Assembly (NCBI RefSeq): GCF_900142415.1
Contig: NZ_FRAU01000008.1
Location: forward strand, 65,013 to 129,012
Origin: Rhodothermus profundi
GTDB lineage: Bacteria > Bacteroidota > Rhodothermia > Rhodothermales > Rhodothermaceae
Direction: 5' to 3'
Length of the DNA stretch: 64,000 bases
A program made the position numbers and the translations under genes. This document shows, piece after piece, positions 18,484 through 28,048 of this stretch (position 1 is the stretch's first letter; every line of letters starts with the position of its first letter). The notes beneath the pieces are model-generated. The model made no database searches. It worked only from the letters and a program-made list of their open reading frames with translations, and was not told the DNA's origin.

Positions 18484-19700
18484 GAAAGCATAACCGAATC
18501 GGATGGGGGGGAGGGCTGATCGTTCTGCTGCTGACTGCAGGGGCATGTCGCCCGGTTCCTTCCGCTTATCTTCCGCTTCAGCCCCGGGCGCAGGCGCTGT
18601 TGAACCAGGCAGAACAAGCGTTGCAGCAGCAACAGTTCACGCAGGCTGTTCTCCTGGCCGACAGTGCCGCAACGCTTCAACCCGATCATCCAGCTATTCT
18701 GTTCTTCAAAGGGCGCGTCTACGCGCACATGCGGCTGCTCAACGAATCCGATAGCCTCTACCGGCTAGTAGCCCGACGGGCACCCACTTATCCAGGTCTC
18801 TGGCACAACCTGGCCAACAATGCGGCCCGCCGGGGGCAGTTTCGGAAAGCGATTACGCTTTTCAGGCAGGAACTGGCGCAGCGTCCCAATGCGCTTTCGT
18901 GGCGCGGTATCGGCCGGGCCTATCTGGAACTGGGAAAGCCCGACAGTGCGCGGCTTGCTTTTGAAACCGCCCTGGCGTACGACAGCACCTACGCCGAAGC
19001 CTGGCTTGACCTGGCCGAACTATACGAAGACGAAGGACGCTATGCCGAAGCGCTCCAGGCTGCCCGTCGCGCCTGGAAACTGGCACCGCAGAGTCTGGTG
19101 GCACGCTATCGGCTGGGCAACCTGCTCCGGCTAACCGGAAAGCCAGCGCAGGCGCGTCCGCTGCTTGAAGCCGTGGTGCAGGAGGCCCCCTGGCATCAGG
19201 CGGCCCATTACAGCCTGGGACGCGTGTTGCACCAACTGGGGGAGACGGAAGCTGCCCGCCGCATGCTGGAACGGGCGGAAGCGCTGCGTGCCCTTCAGGC
19301 CCGCGTGGAGCAGGCAGAGCTGCTGGTAGCGAACACGCCTCGCGATCCGTATGCCTATGCCACGCTGGGATCGCTGCTGCGACGGCTGGGCCAGTATCAG
19401 GAGGCGCTCTACGCCTATCAGGTAGCCCATTTTCTGGAGCCAGGCAATCTGGAGTTTCTGAATAACATGGCTATTCTGCATCTTCTGATGGGCCGCGAAG
19501 ACCAGGCTATTGCCCTGCTGGAGCGCGCTGTGAGACGCGACACAACGTTTGTCGATGGATGGATCAATCTGGGCATTCTGCATGCCCGGCAGGGAAACCG
19601 GGAAGCTGCCCGGCACGCCTGGGAGCGGGCGCTTCGGTTGGCCCCCGATCGCCCCGAACCCCGGCGTTACTTAGCAGGGCTTGAAACAGACACCCCATAA
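18480..19700 (+). CDS. TPR-repeat lipoprotein
   Basis: 406 residues. ATGA overlap with the CRTAC1-type gene shows tight coupling. Lipobox AGAC (Cys23). Nearly all of the mature protein is tetratricopeptide repeats (residues ~40-400), e.g. LNQAEQALQQQQFTQAVLLAD, AWLDLAELYEDEGRYAEALQAA and GWINLGILHARQGNREAARHAW. Similar in plan to the TPR lipoprotein that opens this block but not an obvious recent duplicate. Probably the last gene of the cytochrome/CRTAC1/TPR unit. No enzymatic motif seen. Confidence 0.88.
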   Translation: MRKHNRIGWGGGLIVLLLTAGACRPVPSAYLPLQPRAQALLNQAEQALQQQQFTQAVLLADSAATLQPDHPAILFFKGRVYAHMRLLNESDSLYRLVARRAPTYPGLWHNLANNAARRGQFRKAITLFRQELAQRPNALSWRGIGRAYLELGKPDSARLAFETALAYDSTYAEAWLDLAELYEDEGRYAEALQAARRAWKLAPQSLVARYRLGNLLRLTGKPAQARPLLEAVVQEAPWHQAAHYSLGRVLHQLGETEAARRMLERAEALRALQARVEQAELLVANTPRDPYAYATLGSLLRRLGQYQEALYAYQVAHFLEPGNLEFLNNMAILHLLMGREDQAIALLERAVRRDTTFVDGWINLGILHARQGNREAARHAWERALRLAPDRPEPRRYLAGLETDTP

Positions 19701-19749
19701 GGCTCGCTGAGATGGAATCGCTTCCAATAAAAAGAAAAGGGTTCAAGAC

Positions 19750-19781
19750 TTGAATTTTTCCATTTTTTTGTTCTAAACTTT
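19750..19781 (+). promoter_or_regulatory. Possible Bacteroidota-type promoter for the sugar island
   Basis: TTG at 19750-19752 and TAAACTTT at 19774-19781, separated by 21 bases, resemble the Bacteroidota -33 TTTG / -7 TAnnTTTG pair. The surrounding 80 bases are AT-rich and lie before the MFS transporter gene. The match is imperfect and no transcript evidence is available. Confidence 0.3.
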
Positions 19782-19830
19782 TTGACATCTCGTATAAGCG
19801 CTTTCACCTATCAACCGTCTTCCTGCAGCC

Positions 19831-21093
19831 ATGAAACGGTTTCTCGGTGCGCGGCTCAGCGCTATGATGTTTCTGGAATTTTTTATTTGGGGGGCCTGGT
19901 ACACATCTGTGGCTGTCTATATGGCCGCTGAAGGGATGGGCACGCTTACGCACTGGCCCTACACCGTGAATCCCATTGCAGCGATTGCAGCGCCGTTTTT
20001 TCTGGGCCTGGTAGCGGACCGCTACTTTGCTACCGAGAAGGTGCTGGGCGTGCTGCACTTACTGGGCGGCCTTGTGATGCTACTGGTGCCGCAGTTTAGT
20101 GGAGCTCCGGTTATCTTTATTCTACTGCTCTTGCTTTACAACCTGTGCTATATGCCCACGCTGGGATTGGCCAACTCGTTGGCGTTTCACCACATTCAGA
20201 GTCAGGAGAAGCAGTTTCCGCTGATCCGTGTATTTGGCACAATTGGCTGGATTGTGGCCGGATTGTTCGTAAGCTTCGTGCTCAAAGGGTTTGTAGCAGA
20301 AGGACGGCTGCCCGAGCAGACACCGCTCCCCATTTACACGGCCGCTGTAGCCAGCATCCTGCTGGGCGTGTATAGCTTCACGCTGCCGCATACGCCTCCG
20401 CCGGCTGCCGGGCAGCGCGTGTCCATTCGGAGCATTGTAGGATTGGATGCTCTGCAGCAACTGGGGAGCAAGCCGTTTTACGTGTTTTTGGTCAGCTCCT
20501 TTTTGATCTGCATTCCGCTGGCCGCCTATTACAACTTTACGCAGCTTTTCCTGGAAGCAACGGGCTTTCAGAACATTGCCGGCACGCAGACGCTCGGGCA
20601 GATGTCTGAGGTTGTCTTTATGCTGCTGATGCCGCTGTTTTTTGCGCGGCTGGGCGTCAAGTGGATGCTGCTGGTGGGAATGGGCGCCTGGGTGCTGCGC
20701 TACGTCCTGTTTGCGCTGGCTGCACCGGAGGCTATCTTCTGGATGATCATTCTGGGCATTCTGCTGCATGGCATCTGCTACGACTTCTTCTTTGTGACGG
20801 GCCAGATTTACGTCGATAAAAAATCAACGCCGGAAATTCGCGGGCAGGCGCAGGGAATGCTCGTGCTGGTAACCTATGGGCTGGGTATGCTGATCGGGGC
20901 CCAGGTAGCCGGAAACCTGTACAACAGCTTCCTGAATGGCGCGCAGGCACTGACGCTGGAGGCCTGGCAACAGTTCTGGCTCATTCCAGCCGTGTTTGCA
21001 GCGGTGGTGATGGTGCTGTTCGGTCTGCTGTTCAACGACCGGGTGGAACAGGCGCCGGCTCCGGCAAGCGCTCCGGCCACGGTGGAAAAATGA
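19831..21093 (+). CDS. MFS transporter, nucleoside:H+ symporter-like family
   Basis: 420 residues with about twelve hydrophobic segments, no cleavable signal. The start ([23 protein letters not shown], then [22 protein letters not shown]) is typical of the Nuc_H_symport (NupG/XapB-related) branch of the major facilitator superfamily found in Bacteroidota and Planctomycetota beside sugar-catabolic genes. It probably imports a (modified) sugar or nucleoside across the inner membrane with protons. It is the first gene of the + strand sugar island; its stop overlaps the start of the isomerase gene (ATGA), so import and catabolism appear co-expressed. The substrate cannot be told from sequence. 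Confidence 0.85.
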   Translation: MKRFLGARLSAMMFLEFFIWGAWYTSVAVYMAAEGMGTLTHWPYTVNPIAAIAAPFFLGLVADRYFATEKVLGVLHLLGGLVMLLVPQFSGAPVIFILLLLLYNLCYMPTLGLANSLAFHHIQSQEKQFPLIRVFGTIGWIVAGLFVSFVLKGFVAEGRLPEQTPLPIYTAAVASILLGVYSFTLPHTPPPAAGQRVSIRSIVGLDALQQLGSKPFYVFLVSSFLICIPLAAYYNFTQLFLEATGFQNIAGTQTLGQMSEVVFMLLMPLFFARLGVKWMLLVGMGAWVLRYVLFALAAPEAIFWMIILGILLHGICYDFFFVTGQIYVDKKSTPEIRGQAQGMLVLVTYGLGMLIGAQVAGNLYNSFLNGAQALTLEAWQQFWLIPAVFAAVVMVLFGLLFNDRVEQAPAPASAPATVEK

Positions 21094-22031
21094 TGAAACG
21101 CATGACCCGACGGGACTTTCTGCAGCAGGCTTCGGCGTTGCTGGTCGCCGGCTTCGGTCAGAAGTTGGCCGGCAGGACAGCGGCAATGCCCTGGTTCCGG
21201 ATTTCCCTGGCCCAGTGGTCGCTGCACCGCACCATTTTTAGCGGAAAGCTGGACGCGCTCGACTTTCCCGTGGTGGCCCGCCAGATGTTTGGCCTGGAAG
21301 CAGTCGAATATGTCAATCAGTTCTTTTTCGACCGGGCACGTGACCGGGCCTATCTCCGGGAACTGAAGCGACGGGCCGAGGGCGAAGGCGTGCGCAGCCT
21401 GCTGATCATGTGCGACCGGGAAGGGCGCCTGGGAGACCCGGATCCGAAGAAACGCCGCCAGGCTGTCGAAAACCATTACAAATGGGTAGAAGCTGCCCGC
21501 TTTCTGGGCTGCCATTCCATTCGGGTCAACGCCGCCAGCGAAGGCAGCTATGAGGAGCAGCAAAAGCTGGCGGCCGATGGATTGCGTCGATTGACCGAAT
21601 TCGCCGCCGCGCATGGGCTGAACGTGCTCGTAGAAAATCACGGCGGGCTGTCAAGCAACGGTGCCTGGCTGGCAGGCCTCATCCGCCTGGTAGATCATCC
21701 TCGATGCGGGACGCTGCCGGACTTCGGCAACTGGCGCATCGACGCCACCACCCGGTACGATCCCTATCAGGGACTGGCCGAGCTGATGCCGTTTGCGAAA
21801 GGGGTAAGTGCCAAGTCGTACGACTTCGACGACGAAGGCAACGAGACGCGGTTGGATTACGTGCGGTTGCTGCGCATCGTGCAGGCAGCAGGCTATCGCG
21901 GCTACATTGGCATTGAGTACGAAGGGAATCGATTGGATGAACCCAGCGGCATTCGGGCAACCAAAAGGCTGCTGGAGCGCGTGCGCACCCTGCTGGCCGA
22001 AGAAACCCAAAAAGACCCCAAAAACCGATGA
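21090..22031 (+). CDS. Tat-exported sugar isomerase/epimerase (hydroxypyruvate isomerase-like TIM barrel)
   Basis: 313 residues. Twin-arginine signal TRRDFLQQ near residues 6-13 followed by a hydrophobic stretch, so likely periplasmic. The body is an AP-endonuclease-2/xylose-isomerase-like TIM barrel. Likely metal-ligand acidic and histidine residues occur in [28 protein letters not shown] and YIGIEYEG. Related proteins sit beside DUF1080 and Gfo/Idh genes in 3-keto-glycoside clusters, as here. It overlaps both neighbours by 4 bases. The reaction is probably on a keto- or deoxy-sugar, but the exact substrate is inference. Confidence 0.85.
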   Translation: MMKRMTRRDFLQQASALLVAGFGQKLAGRTAAMPWFRISLAQWSLHRTIFSGKLDALDFPVVARQMFGLEAVEYVNQFFFDRARDRAYLRELKRRAEGEGVRSLLIMCDREGRLGDPDPKKRRQAVENHYKWVEAARFLGCHSIRVNAASEGSYEEQQKLAADGLRRLTEFAAAHGLNVLVENHGGLSSNGAWLAGLIRLVDHPRCGTLPDFGNWRIDATTRYDPYQGLAELMPFAKGVSAKSYDFDDEGNETRLDYVRLLRIVQAAGYRGYIGIEYEGNRLDEPSGIRATKRLLERVRTLLAEETQKDPKNR

Positions 22032-22741
22032 GTCGTATAGGCAACCTGGGAATTGTGCTGCTGGGCGTCTGGATGCTGGGCTGCGGACCTTCTCGCTCCG
22101 ACGTAGCGACCAGGCAAACGGCCGCAGCCGACACATCTGATGGCTGGATCGTCCTGTTTGATGGAACCAGCCTGGACGCCTGGCGCGGCTACCGAAGCGA
22201 GACGATCCCGCCCTGCTGGCAGATAGCAGAAGACGGGACGTTGCACTGCACCGGCGAAGGCAGTGGAGATCTAATCACCAGGGCGCAGTTCGGGGATTTT
22301 GTGCTGGAGCTGGAATGGAAGGTTGCGCCCGGTGGCAACAGCGGCATTATGTATCGGGTGACTGAGGAATACGAGGCGCCGTGGATGAGTGGACCGGAGT
22401 ATCAGGTGCTGGACAATGCGGGCCATCCAAACGGCAACGACCCAAAGACAAGTGCCGGGGCCTGCTATGCGCTCTATCCGACCGATCCGCAGGCCGTCCG
22501 ACCAGCCGGAGCATGGAACCAGGCGCGCATTGTTGTGGACGGCACGCACGTAGAACACTGGCTCAATGGCCAGAAAGTGGTCGAATATGAGCTGGGCAGT
22601 GCCGACTGGAACGCCCGTGTGGCAGCCAGCAAGTTTCGGGCTTACCCGAATTTCGGCAAAGCATCCGAAGGACACATTGCGCTGCAAAATCATGGCGATC
22701 CGGTCTGGTATCGCAACATCCGGATTCGTCCGCTACGCTGA
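22028..22741 (+). CDS. DUF1080 (3-keto-disaccharide hydrolase family) lipoprotein
   Basis: 237 residues; lipobox MLGC (Cys19) predicts a lipoprotein. The mature part is one DUF1080 beta-jelly-roll (concanavalin-like): [47 protein letters not shown] and a C-terminal [17 protein letters not shown]. Members of this family are annotated as 3-keto-disaccharide hydrolases and are linked to cleavage of 3-keto-glycosides made by Gfo/Idh or GMC oxidoreductases. It is in an overlapping operon with the exported isomerase and just ahead of a Tat-exported Gfo/Idh enzyme, which is exactly the context expected for glycoside cleavage in the periplasm. Confidence 0.9.
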   Translation: MSRIGNLGIVLLGVWMLGCGPSRSDVATRQTAAADTSDGWIVLFDGTSLDAWRGYRSETIPPCWQIAEDGTLHCTGEGSGDLITRAQFGDFVLELEWKVAPGGNSGIMYRVTEEYEAPWMSGPEYQVLDNAGHPNGNDPKTSAGACYALYPTDPQAVRPAGAWNQARIVVDGTHVEHWLNGQKVVEYELGSADWNARVAASKFRAYPNFGKASEGHIALQNHGDPVWYRNIRIRPLR

Positions 22742-22812
22742 CGGTGCGCGGAGCCGCGAAGGATCGGATCGCCGCAGATACATTTTCCTGCAAAACCAAC
22801 CCGACGTGAAAG

Positions 22813-24147
22813 ATGGCGGGCCAGCGCATATCACGACGCCGCTTTCTGGGCACCGTGGCTTCAGCAGGAGCTGCCTTCATGGTGGTGCCCCGGCACGTAC
22901 TAGGCCGTGGATTCGTCCCGCCCAGCGACAGGTTGAACATCGCCTGCATTGGGGTAGGAGGACGCGGCGCCTGGAACGTACGGGGCGTGGCCAGCGAAAC
23001 CCTGGTGGCGTTCTGCGATGTGGACGATGAACGCGCTGCGGACACCTATCGCGCTTTTCCAGACGTCCCGCGCTACAAAGACTTTCGGGTCATGCTGGAG
23101 CGGGAAGAAAAACGCATCGATGCCGTGGTCATTTCCACGCCTGACCACACGCACGCTCCGGCAGCCATGATGGCAATTCAGATGGGCAAGCACGTCTACT
23201 GTGAAAAACCGCTTACGCGCACCATTTATGAGGCGCGACGCCTGGCCGAGGCGGCCCGCGAGAAGGGCGTGGTCACGCAAATGGGCAACCAGGGACATGC
23301 TGGCGAAGGCACGCGCCAGATTCGCGAATGGATCGAAGCCGGAGCCATTGGCACGGTGCGAGAAATTCATTGCTGGACGAACCGGCCGATCTGGCCGCAG
23401 GCGATCAAGCGACCGCTAGAAGCCTACCATGTGCCGCTTACATTGGACTGGGATCTATGGCTGGGACCAGCTCCAGAGCGTCCCTACCATCCGGCTTACC
23501 TGCCGTTCAAATGGCGGGGCTGGTGGGACTTCGGTACCGGTGCGCTGGGCGACATGGGCTGTCACATCATGGACGCAGCGTTCTGGACCTTCGACCTGCG
23601 CGACCCCGTGCGCGTAACGGCCGAGACGACCCCTGTCTTCCCGGAGACGGCGCCCCTGGTTTCACGCGTGATTTATGAGTTTGAGGCCCGCGACAGCCGA
23701 CCCGCGCTGCGCCTGATCTGGCGCGATGGAAGCCTGGCACCGCCGCGTCCGCCCCAGTGGGAGAAAGATCGACCCTGGCCACCCATGGCCAACGGGCAAA
23801 TGTTTGTGGGCGACGAAGGCGTGCTCATTGCGGAGACCTATGGGGAAAATCCACGATTGATTCCAGAACGCCGTCACCAGGAGTGGCTGGCCGATGCCCC
23901 TGAGCCGCGCTATCCGCGCTCACCCGGGGTCTATCAAGAGTGGATTCAGGCATGCAAAGAAGGGGGACAGGCTGGATCGAACTTTCCCGACTACGCCGGA
24001 CCGCTCACGGAAATGGTGCTGCTGGGGAATCTGGCCGTGCGGCTGGGCGGCACCATCGAATGGGATGCGGCGGCGATGCGCGTGACCAACATTGAGGTCC
24101 CAGAAGAATACATCCGCCCGACCTATCGCCCGGGCTGGCCATTGTAA
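22813..24147 (+). CDS. Tat-exported Gfo/Idh/MocA-family oxidoreductase
   Basis: 444 residues. Twin-arginine signal SRRRFLG at residues 7-13 predicts folded export with bound cofactor. A Rossmann fold starts at ~38 (LNIACIGVGGRGAW), with the family Lys-containing motif at ~137 (VYCEKPL) and C-terminal substrate domain (GALGDMGCHIMDAAFW). Such exported enzymes retain tightly bound NAD(H) and oxidise or interconvert sugars; in DUF1080-linked clusters they oxidise glycosides at C3. Located 71 bases after the DUF1080 gene, same strand. It is the only one of the three Gfo/Idh enzymes here with a signal peptide. Confidence 0.92.
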   Translation: MAGQRISRRRFLGTVASAGAAFMVVPRHVLGRGFVPPSDRLNIACIGVGGRGAWNVRGVASETLVAFCDVDDERAADTYRAFPDVPRYKDFRVMLEREEKRIDAVVISTPDHTHAPAAMMAIQMGKHVYCEKPLTRTIYEARRLAEAAREKGVVTQMGNQGHAGEGTRQIREWIEAGAIGTVREIHCWTNRPIWPQAIKRPLEAYHVPLTLDWDLWLGPAPERPYHPAYLPFKWRGWWDFGTGALGDMGCHIMDAAFWTFDLRDPVRVTAETTPVFPETAPLVSRVIYEFEARDSRPALRLIWRDGSLAPPRPPQWEKDRPWPPMANGQMFVGDEGVLIAETYGENPRLIPERRHQEWLADAPEPRYPRSPGVYQEWIQACKEGGQAGSNFPDYAGPLTEMVLLGNLAVRLGGTIEWDAAAMRVTNIEVPEEYIRPTYRPGWPL

Positions 24148-24192
24148 TTACGCGATCCCAGGTAAAGAAACTTAACGAACGAGCTGCCTCCT

Positions 24193-25437
24193 TTATCGCC
24201 GGATAGGTTGCCAGGTGCCCTGCGCGACGGCAGGCACGAAGGTTTCCAGACCCTCCGGTTTCCAGGGGAGCGTGCGTTCCTGCTCGGCGCTCATGTAGGC
24301 TGTCATAAGCAACTCAACGACTTCCAGACCAGCATAAAAGTCTTCTTCCGGCTGACGCCTTTCCAGGAAGCAGCGCACAAAGTAGCGATTTTCCCATTCA
24401 TAACCGTACTCAGCGGCCTCGTTGCCTACCAGCGGCATCCAGCCCTGCTCGGCATTTTGCTTTTCGACCAGATCTTCTCCGGCTTCCCCCTGCACGCGCC
24501 GGCTGAAAAATAGCCGGGCACCTGTGTCCAGGGAGTTAACCTGCAATGAGTATTCCGGGCCCAGTAATTCGGCGGTCAAACGCAGGCCAGGACCCACGTA
24601 GCTCCAGGAGGTGGTTGTTTCGGCAATAAGCGAGCGGCCTGCTTCGTCTACAAACTCAATGGTGGCCCGCGCAAAGTCTTCGGTTGGATGGTGCTCGTAA
24701 TCTAGGTTCGGATCCATGTGCTCTCTGAGCCAGGCGGCATATTCCGGACGCGACCACTTCAGGCTGGCGATCTGGGCCGTGACTTTGACCGGACGAATAC
24801 TCTGGCGGGGTTTCCCCGGCTCGGTCAGCAAAAAACGAGCAACTTCGACGCTGTGGCACATCATGTCGTTAAGCACGCCTCCGCCCTGCAGGCGGCCGGA
24901 CCAGAACCACGGGGCATGCGGGCCACTGTGCTCTTCGGCAGCCCGGGCCAGATAGGGACGCCCGGTCAATGCCGCTCCGCGTTTCCAGATAATCTCGCGA
25001 CCCCGTCGAATCGCCGGAGTGAAAAGCTGGTCTTCCAGATAGCCATGCAGCAGGCCAGCTCGCTCTACCAGCGCAACCATGCGCTGCGCTTCGGCCACGT
25101 TGCGGGCCAGCGGTTTTTCGCAGGCTACACCGACCAGTTCACCGCGGCCTCGTTCCAGCACATCGACAATAGCTTCTAAATTTTCAAGACGGGTATGATT
25201 GGGACCACAGATCCAGATAGCATCAATGGACGGATCAGCTACCATCGCCTCAATGGAGTCAAACACGCGGGCATCCCCAACGCGCAGCTCACGGGCCAGC
25301 GCAGCCGCCGCTTCGGCATGCGAACGGTTGGGACTCCAGATGCCTCGAATATCCGCATCGCGAACTGCCTGCCACGACTGAATGTGAAAGCGTGTAATAA
25401 AACCGCTTCCGATAAAGCCAATGCCCAGACGTTCCAT
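24193..25437 (-). CDS. Gfo/Idh/MocA-family oxidoreductase (cytoplasmic)
   Basis: 414 residues, no signal peptide. Rossmann motif at residues 6-12 (GFIGSGF), catalytic EKP-type motif at ~108 (VACEKPLARN) and C-terminal domain with GGVLNDMMCHSVE. Predicted NAD(P)-dependent sugar or ketosugar dehydrogenase. It is the only gene of the island on the minus strand, convergent with the exported Gfo/Idh gene and divergent from the GMC oxidoreductase, sharing a 169-base intergenic region with the latter. It may reduce or re-oxidise the keto-sugar after uptake, comparable to ThuB-type enzymes; this is inference. Confidence 0.9.
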   Translation of the reverse strand: MERLGIGFIGSGFITRFHIQSWQAVRDADIRGIWSPNRSHAEAAAALARELRVGDARVFDSIEAMVADPSIDAIWICGPNHTRLENLEAIVDVLERGRGELVGVACEKPLARNVAEAQRMVALVERAGLLHGYLEDQLFTPAIRRGREIIWKRGAALTGRPYLARAAEEHSGPHAPWFWSGRLQGGGVLNDMMCHSVEVARFLLTEPGKPRQSIRPVKVTAQIASLKWSRPEYAAWLREHMDPNLDYEHHPTEDFARATIEFVDEAGRSLIAETTTSWSYVGPGLRLTAELLGPEYSLQVNSLDTGARLFFSRRVQGEAGEDLVEKQNAEQGWMPLVGNEAAEYGYEWENRYFVRCFLERRQPEEDFYAGLEVVELLMTAYMSAEQERTLPWKPEGLETFVPAVAQGTWQPIRR

Positions 25438-25532
25438 CGTTCCTGTTGGCTGATGCTTGACGTTACCCTCAAGATAGCACAGTAATCACTAAGAGGAACC
25501 AGCGCGCAGCCCGTATGGAACCGGTTTCTCTG

Positions 25533-25564
25533 TTTGCAAAAAAGCAACGCCCATGGTATTTTCA
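25533..25564 (+). promoter_or_regulatory. Possible Bacteroidota-type promoter of the GMC oxidoreductase operon
   Basis: TTTG (25533-25536), a 20-base spacer and TATTTTCA (25557-25564) match the -33 TTTG / -7 TAnnTTTG pattern at most positions, about 43 bases before the GMC start codon in the divergent intergenic region. Inference from consensus only. Confidence 0.4.
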
Positions 25565-25606
25565 ATTTATCTGATGAAATAAAGTTTGTACAACGGAGAA
25601 GGTCTC

Positions 25607-27325
25607 ATGAAGAAGCGCGTGTTCGTGGCGCGTCCGCCGGAGGTGTATGATGCCATTGTGGTCGGTTCTGGCATTTCAGGAGGTTGGGCCGCCAAAGAAC
25701 TCTGCGAACTGGGGCTGAAGACGCTGGTTCTGGAACGCGGCCGGCCGGTTACGCACGGTAAGGACTACATTACCGAGCACATGCCGCCCTGGCAGACGCC
25801 TTTTCGGGGATTGGAAGATCGCAGGCGAATGCTCGAAGACCACTTTATTCAAATGCAGGCAGGTCCCGTCAATGAGTACAACATTCACTTTTTCATTAAC
25901 GACCGGGAAAATCCTTATACCTACGATCCCGACAAGCCCTTTCTATGGATTCGAGGCGATCAGGTGGGCGGTCGTTCTATCATGTGGGGACGCCAGAGCT
26001 ACCGGTGGAGTGATCTGGATTTTGAAGCCAATGCGCGGGAAGGCATTGCCATCGACTGGCCAATCCGCTACAAAGACATCGCACCATGGTACGATTATGT
26101 CGAGCGTTTTGCAGGCATTAGTGGGCAGGCGGAAGGACTGCCGCAGCTCCCCGATGGGCAGTTTCTGCCCCCGATGCCCATGAACTGCGTAGAGCAATAT
26201 GTCAAAGAGCGCATTGAAAGGGCTTTCCCGGGGCGCAAAATGACCATTGGGCGGAGTGCCGTCCTGACGGTACCCCATAATGGACGAGGCGCCTGTCACT
26301 ACTGCGGGCCGTGCAGCCGGGGGTGCACGCCCGGCGCATATTTTTGCAGCCTGAGCAGCACGCTCCCGGCGGCTCAGGCGACCGGCAATCTCACCCTGCG
26401 TCCCAACAGCATCGTGCACAGCGTGATTTACGACGAAGAAAAAGACCGAGCAGTGGGGGTGCGGGTGATTGACCGAGAGACCCGAGAAATGCTGGAGTTC
26501 TATGGACGAATCATTTTTCTGTGCGCCTCCACGCTGGGGACCACGCAGATCTTGCTCAATTCAAAGACGCGCCGTTTCCCGAACGGTCTGGGCAATTCGA
26601 GCGGCGTGCTGGGCCACTATCTCATGGATCACCATTTCAAGGTAGGAGCAGTGGCTGAATTCCCGGGATTTGAAGACAAATACTACGTTGGAAATCGGCC
26701 CAATGGTATTTACATCCCGCGGTTCCGCAACCTGGGAGACCGGGCTTCGCGGCACCCAGACTTTTTGCGAGGATATGGTTATCAGGGAGGAGCCAGCCGG
26801 GGAAGCTGGTGGCGCGGGGCCGAAATGGATGGCTTTGGCGCGTCGCTTAAGCAAGCATTGCGCGATCCAGGACCCTGGCGTATGGGGCTGACGGGCTTTG
26901 GCGAGATGTTGCCGCGCTATGAAAACTATGTGGAGCTGGATCCAGAAGTAACCGATGCCTGGGGCATTCCGGTGCTGCGCATCCACTGCACGCTGAGTGA
27001 GAACGAGCTGAAAATGCGGGAGGATATGGCCAATGCAGCGGCCGAAATGCTGGAGGCTGCCGGTGGGAAAAACGTGCGGCCTTTCATCGACGACTATAAG
27101 CCCGGCGAAGGGATTCACGAGATGGGAACGGCTCGCATGGGACGGGACCCGAAGACGTCGGTGCTGAACGCATACAACCAGATGCACGACGTGCCAAATG
27201 TGTTCGTAACCGATGGGGCCTGCATGACCTCGTCGGCCTGCCAGAATCCATCGCTTACGTACATGGCACTGACAGCGCGAGCAGCGCACTACGCTGTTGA
27301 ACAGCTTAAGAAAGGCAATCTGTAA
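25607..27325 (+). CDS. GMC-family FAD oxidoreductase (glucoside 3-dehydrogenase / FAD-glucose dehydrogenase large subunit type)
   Basis: 572 residues from the ATG at 25607; GGAGAAGG at 25595-25602 supports this over a TTG seven codons upstream. FAD-binding GSGISGG at ~20-26 (dinucleotide fold followed by VLERG), GMC C-terminal catalytic region HEMGTARMG and CQNPSLTYMALT. A cysteine cluster C230-HY-C233-GP-C236-SRG-C240 has the C-X5-C-X3-C spacing of the [3Fe-4S] ligands known for Burkholderia FAD-glucose dehydrogenase, as I recall it. No own signal peptide; the next gene encodes the Tat-bearing small subunit, so export as a complex is likely. Probable role: oxidation of sugars or glycosides, often at C3. 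Confidence 0.9.
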   Translation: MKKRVFVARPPEVYDAIVVGSGISGGWAAKELCELGLKTLVLERGRPVTHGKDYITEHMPPWQTPFRGLEDRRRMLEDHFIQMQAGPVNEYNIHFFINDRENPYTYDPDKPFLWIRGDQVGGRSIMWGRQSYRWSDLDFEANAREGIAIDWPIRYKDIAPWYDYVERFAGISGQAEGLPQLPDGQFLPPMPMNCVEQYVKERIERAFPGRKMTIGRSAVLTVPHNGRGACHYCGPCSRGCTPGAYFCSLSSTLPAAQATGNLTLRPNSIVHSVIYDEEKDRAVGVRVIDRETREMLEFYGRIIFLCASTLGTTQILLNSKTRRFPNGLGNSSGVLGHYLMDHHFKVGAVAEFPGFEDKYYVGNRPNGIYIPRFRNLGDRASRHPDFLRGYGYQGGASRGSWWRGAEMDGFGASLKQALRDPGPWRMGLTGFGEMLPRYENYVELDPEVTDAWGIPVLRIHCTLSENELKMREDMANAAAEMLEAAGGKNVRPFIDDYKPGEGIHEMGTARMGRDPKTSVLNAYNQMHDVPNVFVTDGACMTSSACQNPSLTYMALTARAAHYAVEQLKKGNL

Positions 27326-27343
27326 ACCTGGGCGCATAAACGT

Positions 27344-28009
27344 ATGGATCGACGTGAAGCGTTAAGACAGTTGGCTCTCCTGACCGGTGGGGCGCTGTCG
27401 CTTTCGACCGTAGCAGGCGTGCTGGGAGGCTGCCGGGCCGGTTCGGCGCCAGGCACCTATCGCCTCCAGACGCTTTCGACTGCTCAGCACGAGCTGGTAG
27501 CTACCATTGCGGAGCGAATTCTTCCCGAAACTGATACGCCCGGCGCCCGGGCAGCAGGCGTGCCGGAATTCATCGACCGCATGCTCACCGACTGGATGTA
27601 TGCGGCCGAGCGCGAGCACTTCCTGCGCGAACTGGCGCGGGTGGATGCACTGGCGCAAGAACGGTTCGGGCAGCCGTTTGTGCAGGCCTCAGAGGAACAG
27701 CAGGTGCAACTGCTACGCGAACTGGAAGAGGAGGCTAGGCATGCGGAACCGCAGCGCGTGGTCATCGACCGGTCAACCGGACAGATTGTGGACGGCCCCG
27801 ACACGTCAGCAGAAGACATGGCGCGGGGGCGTCCACCGCGCACGCTGACCGTGGAGCTGCGGCCATTTTTCCGGATAATGAAGGAATTAACCATTGTAGG
27901 CTACTACACGTCCGAGGTAGGGGCTACGCAGGAGTTGCAATTGAACCTGGTGCCGGGACGCTACGACGCCTGCGTGCCTTACGAACAGATCGGCCGCGCC
28001 TGGGCGTGA
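27344..28009 (+). CDS. Gluconate 2-dehydrogenase subunit 3-family protein (small subunit, Tat signal)
   Basis: 221 residues. Twin-arginine start DRREALRQLALLTGG, followed by a hydrophobic stretch and a Cys at 30 (LGGC) that could be lipidated. The remainder matches the gluconate 2-dehydrogenase subunit 3 family (LVATIAERILPETDTPGARAAGVPEFIDRML; C-terminal ELTIVGYYTSEVGA). In FAD-glucose/gluconate dehydrogenases this subunit is needed for maturation and carries the export signal for the GMC subunit. It lies 18 bases after the GMC gene. The cytochrome c subunit usual in three-subunit dehydrogenases is not in this cluster, so the electron acceptor is unknown. Confidence 0.9.
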   Translation: MDRREALRQLALLTGGALSLSTVAGVLGGCRAGSAPGTYRLQTLSTAQHELVATIAERILPETDTPGARAAGVPEFIDRMLTDWMYAAEREHFLRELARVDALAQERFGQPFVQASEEQQVQLLRELEEEARHAEPQRVVIDRSTGQIVDGPDTSAEDMARGRPPRTLTVELRPFFRIMKELTIVGYYTSEVGATQELQLNLVPGRYDACVPYEQIGRAWA

Positions 28010-28048
28010 TGAGCGCATTCCTTCACCAGCATTTATGTTATTTAGCGT

